Source: Desulfobacterales bacterium
GTDB taxonomy: Bacteria; Desulfobacterota; Desulfobacteria; Desulfobacterales; JALSRD01
NCBI GenBank assembly: GCA_026984935.1
Contig: JALSRD010000006.1
Span: 1-64,000 of the forward strand
DNA length: 64,000 nt
Reading direction: 5' to 3'
Position 1 is the stretch's first letter; every line of letters starts with the position of its first letter. The position numbers and the translations under genes were made by a program. Under the pieces are notes generated by a model. It was given only the letters and a program-made list of their open reading frames with translations, did no database searches and was not told the DNA's origin. Below are positions 63,999 to 64,000 of the stretch, piece after piece.

Positions 63999-64000
63999 AA

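Overview
The window comes from a GC-rich, gene-dense bacterial chromosome. It is most likely an anaerobic member of the Desulfobacterota (Desulfobacteraceae/Desulfosarcinaceae-like); this is an inference from gene content. Pointers are a four-subunit 2-oxoacid:ferredoxin oxidoreductase with its own 2x[4Fe-4S] ferredoxin, a glycyl radical enzyme with its SAM activase, a stand-alone TrpB2, an archaeal-type ProRS, and the rpmF-fab-rpiB-dCMP deaminase-nrdR-rib-nusB gene order. No IS transposase, prophage, rRNA or CRISPR was seen.

Layout. 1-5100: three tandem secreted proteins with CARDB-like repeats (the first cut by the window edge). 5160-6704 (minus): gltX followed by tRNA-Gln(CTG) and a shared terminator. 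7118-17230 (plus): a long housekeeping run, L32 - acyl-CoA dehydrogenase - fabG - acpP - fabF - rpiB - dCMP deaminase - nrdR - ribD - ribE - ribBA - ribH - nusB. 17261-29380: trpB2, a small Cys-containing protein, a metallo-beta-lactamase-fold hydrolase, mltF, ispG, proS, rel/spoT, rpmB, bamD, trxA and purN. 29380-37172: signalling block with an RsbU-like phosphatase, an RsbV-like STAS protein, glycogen phosphorylase, an RsbW-like kinase, dTDP-glucose dehydratase and an HDOD-GGDEF protein. 37247-40145: TraB family membrane protein, a 194-bp MITE-like element, a CbbQ/NorQ-type ATPase, a hypothetical protein and an octamer repeat. 40192-49116: activase - glycyl radical enzyme (4-hydroxyproline dehydratase type) - DHFR-fold reductase, divergent from a complete Liv-type ABC transporter. 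49306-51152: nicotinamidase and nicotinate phosphoribosyltransferase. 51388-56763: TPR lipoprotein, membrane coiled-coil protein and an AAA ATPase fused to an OmpA domain. 56804-59523 (minus): korDABC. 59706-64000: mltG, DUF2062 protein, ADP-ribosylglycohydrolase homologue, stand-alone archaeal-type ThrRS editing domain and a PfkB kinase cut by the window end.

Most interesting. (1) The fatty-acid locus has a VLCAD-sized acyl-CoA dehydrogenase where plsX-fabH-fabD usually sit. (2) The glycyl radical operon looks like a compact hydroxyproline-to-proline module: divergent amino-acid importer, dehydratase, an activase without the usual auxiliary Fe-S cluster insert, and a DHFR-fold reductase where a pyrroline-5-carboxylate reductase would be expected. 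(3) A complete RsbU/RsbV/RsbW partner-switch set brackets glycogen phosphorylase. (4) An ExeA-like ATPase carries a periplasmic OmpA domain and sits with a TPR lipoprotein and a coiled-coil membrane protein, suggesting an envelope-spanning assembly. (5) An archaeal-type ThrRS editing domain is encoded alone. (6) A non-autonomous mobile element with an 8-bp target duplication lies at about 38.5 kb.
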